Under the pieces are notes generated by a model. It was not told the origin of the DNA, did no database searches, and worked only from the letters and a program-made list of their open reading frames with translations. The position numbers and the translations under genes were made by a program. From contig CM056730.1 in NCBI GenBank assembly GCA_029844215.1, positions 53,642,924 through 53,706,923 of the forward strand: DNA of 64,000 nucleotides. The letters run 5' to 3'. This DNA is from Przewalskia tangutica (Eukaryota; Streptophyta; Magnoliopsida; Solanales; Solanaceae). Numbering within the stretch: position 1 is the first letter of the stretch; each line of letters opens with the position of its first letter. Below, piece after piece: positions 21,980 through 33,531 of this stretch.

Positions 21980-21993
21980 CCCCCTTCGGGGGG
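21980..21993 (+). other. cUUCGg tetraloop hairpin in B LTR1
   Basis: CCCCC-TTCG-GGGGG, a perfect 5-bp GC stem with a UUCG loop, followed by TTGCGTTCATGTCTGCAG. LTR2 has it at 37288-37301. LTR3 has a divergent GCCCGGG version near 42783. Confidence 0.65.
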
Positions 21994-22403
21994 TTGCGTT
22001 CATGTCTGCAGGTTTAGGTACATAGTTGTGGATCCATGAGCTTAGGATCCTGGTTCAGCATTTTGAGATGGCTCCAATATTACGGAGCTTGTCATGGCTA
22101 TGTATATTCAGGGGTACGGGGGGGCCTTGTCCCGTCATAGTATTTGTCCAAAAATCATAGAGGTCTTTAGTCATATCTTGTGGTTTGGGTTGTGTAAAGA
22201 AAAAAAAATGATGTAACTGCTTTTGGCTATATATGTATATATATATGTCCAGGGAGGTAACCTTATCGGCTAACCTGTTGTTTATGTCTTGTTGTATTAA
22301 TTTATAAGTTTGATGTATGTTCCGCTGATTATCTCTGATGTATACCTGTAAGGGTGCCCAGGTAGGGCACCAGTCGCGGCCCGGGGTCGGGTCGTGACAA
22401 AAG

Positions 22404-22415
22404 TGGTATCAGAGC
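22404..22415 (+). other. Primer-binding site, tRNA-iMet (B internal 1)
   Basis: TGGTATCAGAGC, 4 bp after the LTR. Internal 2 has it intact at 37707-37718; internal 3 has TGGTATCAGTGC at 43202-43213. Confidence 0.93.
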
Positions 22416-23649
22416 AGTTAGTCCTCAAAAGTGTCTACATACCGTGTCTAGTAGAGTCTTGATTATCGGTGTGTTGTGCACCACATCTATCATCAGGAGG
22501 CTGCAGGACATTTAGGATTGATTTCCTTTCTTCTCACTCTGAGATCGTGCGATAGAGCTGTGTTGTTAGGGTCGTCTCTCCCTAACGAGTTATGTTGATT
22601 GCAGCTACGAGAAAGGCAGCAGTGACCCAGGAAGGATTATGTGGACTGCGTATCCAGGTTGGTTGTAATTGTTGTATAGTTGGTATAATGACGTACAACT
22701 ATACGGATTATGTATGAGGGTCATGTATGGGTTGCCTAGAATGATTTTAGATTACCAGGGATTGGTAAGGGCTAATTAGATACCAGGAAGGTATGAAACA
22801 GTTTAATGAATTTTCATCAAGATTTATGTGCTAATTTGATATAATTAGGAAATGACGAGCTGTCTGATAGGGTAATGAACCCTTAAGAAGTCATGTTAAG
22901 GTGCTTGATGGAAGACTATGTGGATAGATTAAGCTACGTGGTATGCGTAAGAGGATTGTACGGATAAGATCCGTATGGAGTAAGTAATGGTTGTTGTGGT
23001 CAAGACAACACGATTGTGGTGTTATGAGAAGTTATGGTACCCGTTTACGGGGGGAACGATAAGGTAGGCTTGGAGCATAGAAAATGCGATCCTAAGAATA
23101 TTGATAACTGCCGAGACCTTAGGTATAAAAGGCCTTCTCGGGCAATAATATTTTTTTCAGACTTAGGGTAAGAGTTAAGTGCGACGGTGGGTCGGGTTAA
23201 GGACCTATTACGGGTCGCCTCATAGTTTGAAATGGAGTGGGATCAGTTGGTAGTAGTCCCGCTACGTGACAGGGTAACGAGGGTGCAAGGCCCAAGTCTA
23301 GTTAATTGTTTTACGGGTTCGTGGACGCGTTCCACCTAAACCAGGTCGTGAGAGCCGGAAATGGCCTTATATTGTTCAATTCAGTAACTCCAGAGAATGG
23401 AGGCCAGAATCGGTATGGAGGTTATGTACGTATGCTAGTATAAGTTGGAAGTACGGAAAGAGTATGACCAGTAAGAATGAGAGCAACCAAGTCTAGAGGA
23501 ATAGAGCCTGAATCCATAAGAACCTTTCAAGGTAACTTCACCCGTGAGTGTTTGGGTGGTAGTTGAGCGGGTATATGAGATTTTCCCGATGATGATACAG
23601 TCGTCAGACCCTAGCAGACCTAGTAAAGCTGGATACAACATGCTTTAAG

Positions 23650-23880
23650 ATCATTATGAGTATGGACTAGTTGGCTTCGTGGGTACCAAGGTTGATTGTA
23701 GAGAGAGGTTGGTTCAACGTAGGCGAGGTTCAGATGATTGGCCCAGACTTGATTCAGCGGGCTATGGATAAGGCGAAACTTATCCAGTAAAGATTATTAG
23801 TAAGCTCAGAGTCAGCAACAACTTTATGCAGATGAACGACGTCGACACTTGGAGTTCAGGTTGACGTTTTAATATAAGTA
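23650..23880 (+). pseudogene. Integrase C-terminal remnant in B internal 1
   Basis: Reads like the region after the P integrase catalytic core: (F)NVGEVQMIGPDLIQRAMDK, a KLIQ stretch, a stop, then LLVSSES. It is followed by an ACGACGTCGACACTTGGAGTTCAG stretch corresponding to the NRRRRLEF part of P. A second copy lies at about 38930-39150. Non-functional. Confidence 0.75.
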
Positions 23881-23970
23881 TTGTTATGTGGTCATGGGTG
23901 GCATATTTTTGTATGAAGGGTCTAGTAAAAGGAGACTATGTCGCTATCTAAATAGATTGGACTCCGAAAG

Positions 23971-24015
23971 AACATTCGGAGATGAATGTTTCTAAGGGGG
24001 GGGGGGGGGGAAGAA
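23971..24015 (+). other. Pre-PPT hairpin and polypurine tract, B internal 1
   Basis: AACATTCG (23971-23978) pairs with TGAATGTT (23983-23990), with one G-U-type end pair. The tract 23994-24015 is a long G run ending GAAGAA and abuts TGTTACACC. In internal 2 the tract is shorter (39272-39285), so the G-run length is unreliable. Confidence 0.82.
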
Positions 24016-27000
24016 TGTTACACCCCGTAGTTCCAGGACATATGTTTAAGAGAATGTACGTGAGAATATACGACCTTAAGATTTAAAACAAAAGAAGGAT
24101 TGCTTTTTCCTACGAAAAAATTATTCCGAGCCTTGGGAAGGAGAAATTGTTCGCTAATGAGAATTGAGTTCCCGAATTTGAAATTTGAGACTTATATAAA
24201 TTATCGGATTTTCGGGAGATGAAATATTTTTAGACCAATCGGAGGGCGACACGTGTCACCCTCCACTTGGCATGTAGGACGAAAATGGACAAGTCAAGCT
24301 AGACAAGTGGAGCTTGACATTCTTGACTAAATCCTAGCCCTTTAAGTGTTTTAATCCTAGCCTTTGATTCTCTTATTTATCCATTACTAGTGCAAGACTA
24401 GTGAACACTTAGAAAATATTTCAAGAACTTGTTGTTCTTAGTGTGCTCTCGGCCAAGAGGGGTTTTTGAGAGAAAAATTTTGCAATCTTGTTCCATAATC
24501 CACAATACTTTAACCCAAGGTTCCTAAGGGTATTGTAAGGATATCTCAATAGAAAGATCTCGGAAAAACGACGTTTTTACGTTAGTCGCAAGGCGAAACC
24601 CTAAGGTGTTCTTCAACTTTGAAGATGGAAATTGAAGAGGAGTTCTTCATGAGCTTCTAAGGAGTGCTTGGAGCGGATTGGAACATAAGAAGAGGAGCTA
24701 AAAGTTGCTAAGGATCGACTTTTATGCTTGTTCTTTATTAGGGCTTATTGAAGTAAAATCTTCATCTTCTTAATGTAATTGAAGATTACATGTTATAGTA
24801 GTTAAGAAATGAGCATGTGGTATATATATTGAAGTTTGAAAATATTCGGATCATGTCGACGTGTTAAAACCGAAAATGGACAAGTTAGCCATTTATGTTG
24901 AAATCAATTTAATTGTTAGTTACAATTGTCGCATGCTAAGGAAGAAAGGATGTATGGTTGTTGTAATTGTTATTATGTATATAACATGTTGGAATAACAA
25001 CTTGGATTAAAAAGGAATTGAACGGAAAATTGACATTGTTGCTGATATGGATGGAAGCCGAGAATGGCTTAACTTGTTGGACAGTTTTATATTAATTGTG
25101 GGGCAGAATTTTACACGTCCTGTTAAGGCGTGTAATCCCCTTTGGTTAGCTGAATTGATTGAGCCTTAAATGTGGCGTTTGGTTATTGATTTTTGGGCCT
25201 TGAAAAAGGTGGAAAAGTACGTAGAAACAAAGGAAGTGCTGTCCGATTTTCCGTAGAATTTGGTGACTTTACACTTAGAATATTCTACGTTTGAAGCTAG
25301 AGGTTAATGGACGTATTTTGGCCATTATAGGTTGAAGTACGACGTATAGCGTATTATACTTAAAGGATGTAATAACTATCAAAGTTAAGGTACTTTGGAG
25401 TATTTTTCTACTTGTCGATAATCGTCGCGAGGTATGTGAACCTCTTCCTTCTTTTAACATGATTCTATGTATGGAATATACCTGTGGTGCTATTTCATGA
25501 TTCCTTCTACTCTTAGAAGTTAAGAGGTATGTATGTTGATTTACTTTATGTAAAAGTTACGTCTAAGTTATCCTAAGTTCTTACCAAGTCTTATGGGGGA
25601 TGTTGGTAAGAGTCGTTAGGAAGTAATTTGGAGTCAATTTGACTTTGCTAAGTTACTACACGAATGAGAATAAGTATCGAACAAGTCATTGCAGCGTTAA
25701 TAAAAGAAAATGTATCGGAAATCAATTAAATTAAAATGATTAGAATCCTCCATCTGCATAGAAGCTAAGATAAGACAAAATTGTATTACATTTTATAGAT
25801 CATGGCTGCTTTAATAAGTTCTTTATAAACAATTATAACCTATTCACAACGCATAAAAGTATATGTTACTGAATTAAAAGAGTTTACGTATGAAGTTTTA
25901 AGACTATGAACCTTGAATTCTAAAAAGGTTAAGAGACTTTATTTTTCAAGTTATGGGACTTGATTTTTAAAGGAAGGAATGACTTGATTTAAAAGTATAG
26001 AATACTTGATTCGGGAAAAGCATATGTAACTTGATTTTCATAAAGAGAAGAGACTTGATATTCTAAGTTAAGAAACTTGGTTTCTAAAAGTTAAGAGACT
26101 TGAAGTATTTTGAAAGCTATGTAACTTGATTTGAAAGTATAAGTCTCTTGGTTATAAAAGGAGTGAATTTGTCTAAGACATAAAGAGTTATAACGGCTTT
26201 ATGGGAAGTTGGTTATAACAACTTTATGGAAGGTTAAAAGAATGGTTTTTCTCTAGTATTGTAAACAAAGAGATGACTTGAAATAATGAAGGGCAATTTG
26301 ATTTAAAGGCATCAATTGCTTAAATATTTTTAGAGTGGAAGTCACTTGATTTAGAAGCCGATAAATGTATTTCTAAAAAGTATTGTGACTTGTCTTGAAA
26401 AGTAGATATGACTTGATACTACGGTTATTAGTATCTTGGAAGTTTTATATGGAAAAGAGTCATTTTAAAAGAATAAAGGTACGTAGTACCTTGGGTTAAA
26501 TTCCCGGATTTTATAATGACATGCTAGTGCCTTAAGTAAACTAAAAAGAGAGCGTATGTAAATAAGGTTAATAAGAAGTTAGGGGATTTCTTAACTTGCT
26601 TATGTTATGTATGATAAGCCGGTAGTGCTTATGTTATGTATGATAAGCCGGTAGCGCTTATGTTATGTATGATAAACCGGTAGCGCTTATGTTATGTATG
26701 ATAAGCCGGTAGTGCTTATGTTATGTATGATAGCCGGTTGTGCTAGTTTATGTTATTCTTACGGGGTAAAGCCCCGGGTTACTACTAATTCCATGGATTT
26801 GCTACACATGATGCGAGTGCGGCGTTTGTACTCATTGCTGGCCCACCGGGCCTAAGCGGGTGAAATAGTCCCATGCGGAGCGCATCACTCCATTGCGGGT
26901 CCACATGACCTATGCGGGTGAAATAGTCCCATGCGAGGTGAATGACCTCATTGCGGGTCCACATGACTTATGCGGGTGAAATAGTCCCAGGAGTAGGATT

Positions 27001-27238
27001 GTCAAATGATACTATGAGCAGGTGGCCCTAAGTTGATCATAAGCTTCCTATTTTTATGCAGTATACCTTTATGGGAAGACTTATGTGATTTTATCGCATC
27101 CCAGATTGGGCCGGGCAGTATACCTTTATGGGTAGACTTATGTGACTTTATCGCGTCCCAGATTTGGCCGGGAAGTATACCTTTATGGGCAGACTTATGT
27201 GACTTTATCGCATCCCAGAATAGGCCGGGCAGTATAGG
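24016..27238 (+). repeat. B LTR2, first segment
   Basis: TGTTACACCCCG start. It covers the same sequence as 1-1309 plus 20091-21705 of LTR1, uninterrupted at the E site. It is broken at ATAGG (27234-27238) by element C and continues at 37010. Confidence 0.93.
27234..27238. other. Target-site duplication of element C (ATAGG), left copy
   Basis: ATAGG is repeated at 37010-37014 outside the opposite end of C. The empty site is visible in B LTR1 and LTR3 as GCAGTATAGGCGTCCC. Confidence 0.94.
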
Positions 27239-30200
27239 TGTCACGACCCGAACCCGGGCCCGTGACTGGTGCCTTACCCCGGGCACCCAAGTAGACATAC
27301 ATCAGAGTAATCAGCGGAACATAAAGACAATACATGAAACCAGTGTAATAAGACAGTGAAATAAGACAAAGCTAACCAAAAACGGTTACCTTGGTATATA
27401 TATAAATAGCAACTTTTTCAACATGAACAGTTTAATCCTTTTACAAACCCCGCCCACAACGATTACATGCACTTAAGAATGATACGACAACAATGGCGAC
27501 AGGGCCCCGCCAAACCCCGAATGTAAACACTTACGACGGCAGGGACTATACCACTGATAAGCCTCCGGAGAAACGGAGCTTCCCAAACGCTGAAAACTGT
27601 GACCCTGAGAGCTAGGATCAACGACTGGTGTACCTCAACCTGCGGCATGAACGCAGCCCGGGCGAGGTCAAGATAACAAAACGAGTATGTGAAATCAAAA
27701 TACATATCGTAAATGAAATCATAGTCATATAAAGCAGGAGACATGTATGATAACCAAACTACAGTTTACAACAAAGCAGTCATGTCAAGTTAGGGACTCA
27801 CGCCCTCAAGTCATCACTCAAGTATAACAATGGGTCTCAGGCCCACAACATCAATCATGCCCGTGGAATACCTTTAAAAGCACCAAGGAACACACATGAA
27901 CACCAGGTCCCACCTGTGTCATAATAAAACTGTACGGGGTAAGTACGAAGGCATAGCCGACTACTAAAAACCCACAGTACCAACAAGGTCATGAACTGTA
28001 TCATAAGATCTGTCTAGACCGTCACATGATCAAAGCTGGCCACTTGCCCGCAGTATCAATGTACGCTGCCTAACCTCGAACTCCCGCAGCCCGCATAGGC
28101 CAATCTCATCGCCCGCATGAGGTATTCCCGCATCGAGGGTAGCTACTCCCAAGATCGCCCGACTTCGCGATCGCACGGCCACATGGACCGCATGCCCATA
28201 AAGGACGACACTAACACGAACTCTCGTAGTTCCGCATAGGCCGGGACTGCATGAGGTATTCTCGAATCATAGGTCCATCGACCACTGAGTCTACCCCGTC
28301 GGAGGCGCTTAACCCCCGGAATCATCTCAAGAGATGAATGCCACAATACTATCATAACGACTGATAGTTAATAAGCACAATCAAGGGAAACCCCTTTACA
28401 CAAACATCACAAGATACTAACACACGTAGCATCCTAACACGTTTACTTATCAAAACAATCAAGAAAGTATTACAAGGCTATCACAAACCAATACAATCAA
28501 GTTGTTCACACAAGGTACTTTCTACTACATGATTAACAAGATCGGGTTTTTATTCCCAAAGTACTTCGTACATTAACTCTTTAAAAGATACGTTACTTTC
28601 ACAGTGTCACACAATACCCGTAGTATAAAAATAGAGTGACTATCTTTTTAAAGTAAATCAATTACTTCTCTTTGTAAAATCAAGTAGCAACATTCTTTTC
28701 CAATGATCAAGTTTGCCTAATTTCCAATGTTCAAGTTTGCCTAATTTCCAATGTTCAAGTTTATCAGTTTTTGAAAGGGTTTCGTAGTTCATAGTATTAA
28801 TCACTTAAGAATATCATTCTCTTTTAAGCCATCTGAGAAACATAAGCCTTATATGTGAGTAGGATATTCTTGTTTATATAAATCTTATTACAGCAGCCAT
28901 GATCTAGGAAATATCATTTTGTCTCATCTTAGTTTCTATGCAGATGGAAGTTTCTACTGGTTTCAATAATACTTAATTTTTCAAAACATTTCCTTTTTAT
29001 TAACGCTGCAGTGGTTTGTCGATACACATTCTGATTTCAAATCAAGAAACATTCTTAAGCCGTTATACCTATCTTCCCATAAAGCTAGTATAACTCTTAA
29101 GTTTTCAAAAACCAAATATTACTTCTTCTTTCAAAATGATTCAAAAATCTTTTGAAATACTTCAAGTTCTTTATTAACACATAACAAGCCAGTTATAGTT
29201 CTAATCAGTTACCTTTTAAAAACCACATGTATTTTCTTACCAACATAAAGTTGTTATAACCAACTTCCCATAAAGCCGTTATAACACTTTATGTTTTACA
29301 CCAATCGAATACATTTAGCACATGTACGTCTACCGTACTACATAGTTCACACATATCATGCTAGAAGAGATAGGAAGAGGTTCACATACCTCGCGACGAG
29401 TATCGACTAATAGCAAAACGCTCCAAGTACTTCCAAACGTCGGCTACTCCTTAAGCCAAGTAGATCGCGCCACACGTAGTACTTCAACCTATAAGGCCAC
29501 AAGGCGCTTATTAACATTTAGATCTCATCGTAGAACATTCTACCGAAAATTCGGCAGCACCTCCCCCCCCCCCGCAACAGCGTAAATCTCCTCCTCTATC
29601 GGGGCCGGCTATCAAGCCAACCAAGGGGGGGTTATACATCTAACCCTAACGGGTACAATTCTACTCCACGGTACTACTACACAAGTCTACTGTAATACAG
29701 CCCTATGTAATTACAGTTCAGTATTCTTCCTTTAATTCAGGCTTAAGTCGCAAGACATTGCCGATAACTACGCTCAGTTCTATATATAGTATACTTCAAC
29801 TATATATTCTAACAATATGCAATTTCCAATTACAATAGAGGGACAAGATAATTACCTCGATAAGCCCATAATTATCCTAGTTAAAGTCGATCCTGGGCAA
29901 TCGTTTAGCTCCAACTCCTCAAGGCGCCCAACCCGCTCCAAACTACCCTTAGAAGTTCTAACCAACTTCTACATACAACTCCAACTAACCATGGAGATTT
30001 TCCTTAGGGTTTCGGTTTGGTGACTGACGGTAAGTATAATAGTATTTCTGGGCTTTTCGTATAGGTATAACCTTAGAATACAACAAGGTATATGGCTAAG
30101 GTAATTTGGGCATTATAACAATACTTTTGAGAGTATTTCTACCAAGAGGGGGGGTATTATATGAAAACAAATAGGCTAGGGGGGGTACCCCACAGCTAGC

Positions 30201-30759
30201 ACCCCAAGGAGGGGGGGCGGTGTATACCCCTCGGCCTACCCCACTGTGGGGACTCTCGACGAGGAGAGGAAGGCTTTTGGACGAGAACCACAAGGAGGGA
30301 GAGGGAGGGATTTTAACACTTAGAGGATTTTAGGATGAAGAAAGTCTTCAACATAGGGTGGTATTTATAGGCCAGCCAATGACCAACCAATGGCCAAGAT
30401 CTTGCCAAGTGCAAGGCAAGTGTAGGGCCAAGATCTTGCCAAGTGCCCCTTAACCAACTAACACACAAATATCCTACCAACTAAAGCCATTCCAATCGGC
30501 CACAACCGAGCCTCACGTCGCCAATGAGGTGCCACGGGGCGCCCTCTTGTTGGCCCAACACTTTTCGTCTCGCGTAAAAATCCGCAAAAATTAAAAATGA
30601 CATCGCCGGAAATTCCCCTACGAAAGCTGTGAAACCGTTTCGTCGAAAAACGACTCTAAACGGGTGTTGTGCACAAATAATTTTCGGCCAAGCCAATATT
30701 AAAAGTTTCAAATTTCTACGCACGCCCCACGCATACACCTGGAAATACGGGGTATAACA
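27239..30759 (-). repeat. C 3' LTR (3521 bp)
   Basis: Its edge still reads GTGACTGGTGCC, the clean form. It carries the GCCCGGGC palindrome variant in place of the UUCG hairpin, the leader motif near 29380-29400 (reversed) and G-run clusters at 30150-30240. Confidence 0.92.
30362..30369 (-). promoter_or_regulatory. Putative LTR TATA box, C 3' LTR
   Basis: TATTTATA (TATAAATA on the minus strand). The 5' LTR counterpart is at 36606-36613 and would drive transcription of C. Confidence 0.58.
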
Positions 30760-30794
30760 TTCTCCCCTCCTTAGAAACATTCGTCCCGAATGTT
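30760..30794 (-). other. Polypurine tract and pre-PPT hairpin, C
   Basis: TTCTCCCCTCCTT at 30760-30772; stem arms AACATTCG 30776-30783 and CGAATGTT 30787-30794. Confidence 0.85.
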
Positions 30795-31459
30795 CCTTCT
30801 AAGTCTCAAAACAAACATGCGCCAGTATAGTCTTCACTACTATACTTACGAGAACAATCCTTGCCACACATGGCCACAGAAACAACTTGCGCAAAAAGCT
30901 TACATCCAAGTCCACGAGGAAACACCTCTAACATCACCACAAAACACTTCTCACCGGGGTCTAAAATATACTTCCTTCGCACCTTCTCTTTACAAAAGAA
31001 ATTATCACATCTATGCTCGCCATACATGCTCGCTTTTCTCTTTACTCGTCGTAGATACCACTTTTGTCACTTTGCCTGAGGCATTAACCTTCTCAGGCGA
31101 CCCAACAAATGGCACCACTTTTGTCCCTTTGTCGCGAGCCTTGCTCCGACGACCCAACAAATGGTACCGGGCTGCTTGCGATCCCGGAGGATGTCGTACA
31201 CTCAAACTCTTACCACATTCTGATACGGCTTCAGTATCTAAAACTCGGGGTTACTATCTCTAACGTGGTCATCATTAATTGGGAACATTCTGGGTGGATC
31301 TCCGATACTTTCCCGATCATATCAATACGAAAGACCGGACGTACTGCCTCCTAAGTCGGACGGCAATTGCTAACATATAGGCAACCTGGCCTATTCTTCA
31401 CATGAACACAAAAGGGCCCAAAGTAACTCGGGCTAAGTTTTCCTCTGCTTTCCAAAACT

Positions 31460-31910
31460 CGTCACACCCTAACCGGGGTGGTACTTTCAAGAAAACCGAC
31501 CGTCAACCTGAACTCTAAGCGTCGTCGCCGATTATCCGCACGATTTCTCTGAGCTGCCAGAACCTCTTCTAGACAAGCTTTACTCTCTCCACAGTCTGCT
31601 GGAACAAGCCTGAACCAACTAACTGAACCTTGCCAACATCGAACCAATCGACCGGCAATTTACTCTTCCGCCCCTACAAGGCTTCAAAAGGCAACATCCG
31701 AACACTGAAATGGTAGCTTAAACACTCCCTCCACAGGAGGCAACAATCCCCCACGACTACCTCTGAAATCCACGCACTGGCCCGAGGGCGAATGCGATTC
31801 TGAGACTCACCTGAGTTCTTAACCCTGCCTGGTAAACTTTTAGAAGACGAAAAATAGCCACAACCTGGGCTTCACTGTCTGACATAAGGTGAAGGTAGGC
31901 ACCCCGTGCA
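31460..31910 (-). pseudogene. Integrase remnant of C
   Basis: On the minus strand, pieces match the P integrase: an LPFEAL stretch (P: APYEALYG) near 31690-31670, then LLAAQ-like and NRRRRLEF residues at about 31560-31500, and a WVFLKVSP-like piece turned into VGFLEST by frame errors. Stops and shifts throughout. Confidence 0.75.
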
Positions 31911-32560
31911 GCCTTTCAACCCTTCAGATAACTCAACACAGCCGAGTAAACGGTCCCGAACGAAGAACACGATGGGCTGCCCCCATCGACCCGACCACCG
32001 GTCGAATGCATCCACGAACTCGTACGCTGGTTAACTAAACTTGGGCCTAACACCCTCGTGACCCTACCACAAGGCGGGACCACCACAAACTGACCCCACC
32101 ACCAAACAGGCCGCGGGTTGACCCGCATCATGGCCTCAATCCGACCCGTCAACGAGCACAACACTAGTTCCCCGATCCGGAACAGTCTCACTAATCGCGT
32201 TACGAAAACCTAGCGGTCTTCTTAGCTCAACTACCCCCTCTCATTCCACACTACTAGGGACCTATCCCAACCATAATTCACGTGCACTATGCACTTCCGA
32301 TAAGGATCAAACATAACACTACACCTTTTCTCGAGATGGCCTCACCTCTAAGGTCTCTACGTAAAAAGCTCTAAGGCTCACACCCTTTTTTTTTTTTTTT
32401 TTTTTTTTTCCCCCAAAATCTTACTCGGTTAAACAACCAAGATTTCTAATCACAACTAACACACTGCTATCAGAACATAGCACTTAAGGTATACTCACCT
32501 TATCATATAAACAAAACTCTAGAGGGTTAAAGATATATCTATATCTACTGCTTCACTCCC
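31910..32560 (-). other. Shared mid-module of C
   Basis: Minus-strand homologue of the E, N1 and D modules. It contains the longest open version (91 codons, 32191-31916), with LFRIGELV near its start and RVTRVLGPSL further on. Its 5' part includes the gene-free stretch with the 27-T tract at about 32383-32409. Confidence 0.5.
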
Positions 32561-32599
32561 CTTAGTCGTTCTAATCAAACACGCCTGTAGGCGCAGCAT

Positions 32600-33336
32600 T
32601 GAGGAGATGACAAACTACCCACCGTTCCTGAAGGCTAAGTCCTCCTACAAGGACACTCTTCGACACTGCACTCGACGGTCATAGTACAACAAGTACCAAC
32701 CTAAAAGATGACATTCTCGATGACGTGCACACACTGTGAACACCGAGAAAAATCGAATCGGATGGCCGGAACCTACGCAGGCTGTGAACCGGAAGCTCGA
32801 GCTCGACCAACTCCCGCATACCCGAACGTCCCGAAATTCGTGGAGGACCTCGCCAGACCGGGTGGATGTGCATAATCTAATCACGCGAGGCGACTCGCCA
32901 AAAGTTACTAAAGGACCTTGCCGCTCGCCCTCTTACGGTGTCCTTCGTTAACTGTCGATCTCTACACGTCTCGGCTGCGCATAAGCCCGCATACGTGCCA
33001 TGCTCAAGCCTAATCAAGAATTACTCTTGCACAACCTCTTTTAGATAGTCCTCAAGACTCGCGGTACATCGGTATACTCTCTGTAGCCAAATCTATAGCT
33101 AGTAATGTGGTTGTCTCGCAATCTATATTCACTGTTCCCGTGGAATCGAAGGTTCATATATCATGGCCGCAGTAGGATCGCCGCTGCGTGCCAAACTCTG
33201 GGGCTAGTGACGTCGCAGAAATCCCGAATGAAGCACTACCCTAGGTAAAGATTGGGCTGTGCCCTCGCAACCCTCCGAACTCTACTCGCGGCCTCCGGCC
33301 GCTTTGCCCTCTGGCCCGGTTGCCTACGCGAGGCAT
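32600..33336 (-). pseudogene. gag: Degenerate gag of C, core deleted
   Basis: Minus-strand ATGCCTCGCG start at 33336, matching D (52138) and N1 (5817). As in those two, the LLA.DLA-like piece runs directly into the MYR...LDDYL piece near 33110-33040, so the gag core is gone. A battered zinc-knuckle region (C..RHRECH) lies near 32730-32690. Not translatable. Confidence 0.68.
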
Positions 33337-33516
33337 AGCGGTGGAAAGAAATACGTTAGAGGTCCAACTTACAACACGGCTCTAAGGCACGATCTCGAGT
33401 GAGAATAATAGAAACCAATCCTAAAATATCCTATAGCCTCACGATTATTGCGTGCACAACACACCGATAATCAAGACTCATCGATACGGTCTGTAGACAC
33501 TTTCCGAGGATTAATC

Positions 33517-33527
33517 GCTCGATACCA
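33517..33527 (-). other. Primer-binding site, altered iMet type (C)
   Basis: GCTCGATACCA on the plus strand, against GCTCTGATACCA in E: the CTG-to-CG change again. Confidence 0.75.
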
Positions 33528-33531
33528 CTTT

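Larger units (their letters stand above)
20086..22399 (+). repeat. B LTR1, second segment
   Basis: Begins with the right TSD copy GTCGT (20086-20090) and continues the LTR to GGTCGTGACA. Within it lie three tandem-repeat arrays (annotated separately), a UUCG hairpin (21980-21993) and the ~60-bp box at about 20218-20278 shared with family A LTRs. Confidence 0.92.
22400..24015 (+). other. B internal region 1
   Basis: 1616 bp between LTR1 and LTR2. It opens with the primer site, then at 22592 an ATG that reads about a dozen gag-like codons (AATRKAAVTQ) before diverging. 22650-23170 shows nothing I can identify; 23180-23350 carries the core of the shared module; 23650-23880 carries an integrase tail; then hairpin and polypurine tract. 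No gag core, protease or RT is recognisable. Confidence 0.85.

Noticed and set aside
22404..22415. tRNA gene (initiator Met)
   Set aside because: Only the 12-base complement of the tRNA 3' end is present, at the right distance from the LTR: a primer-binding site, not a gene.
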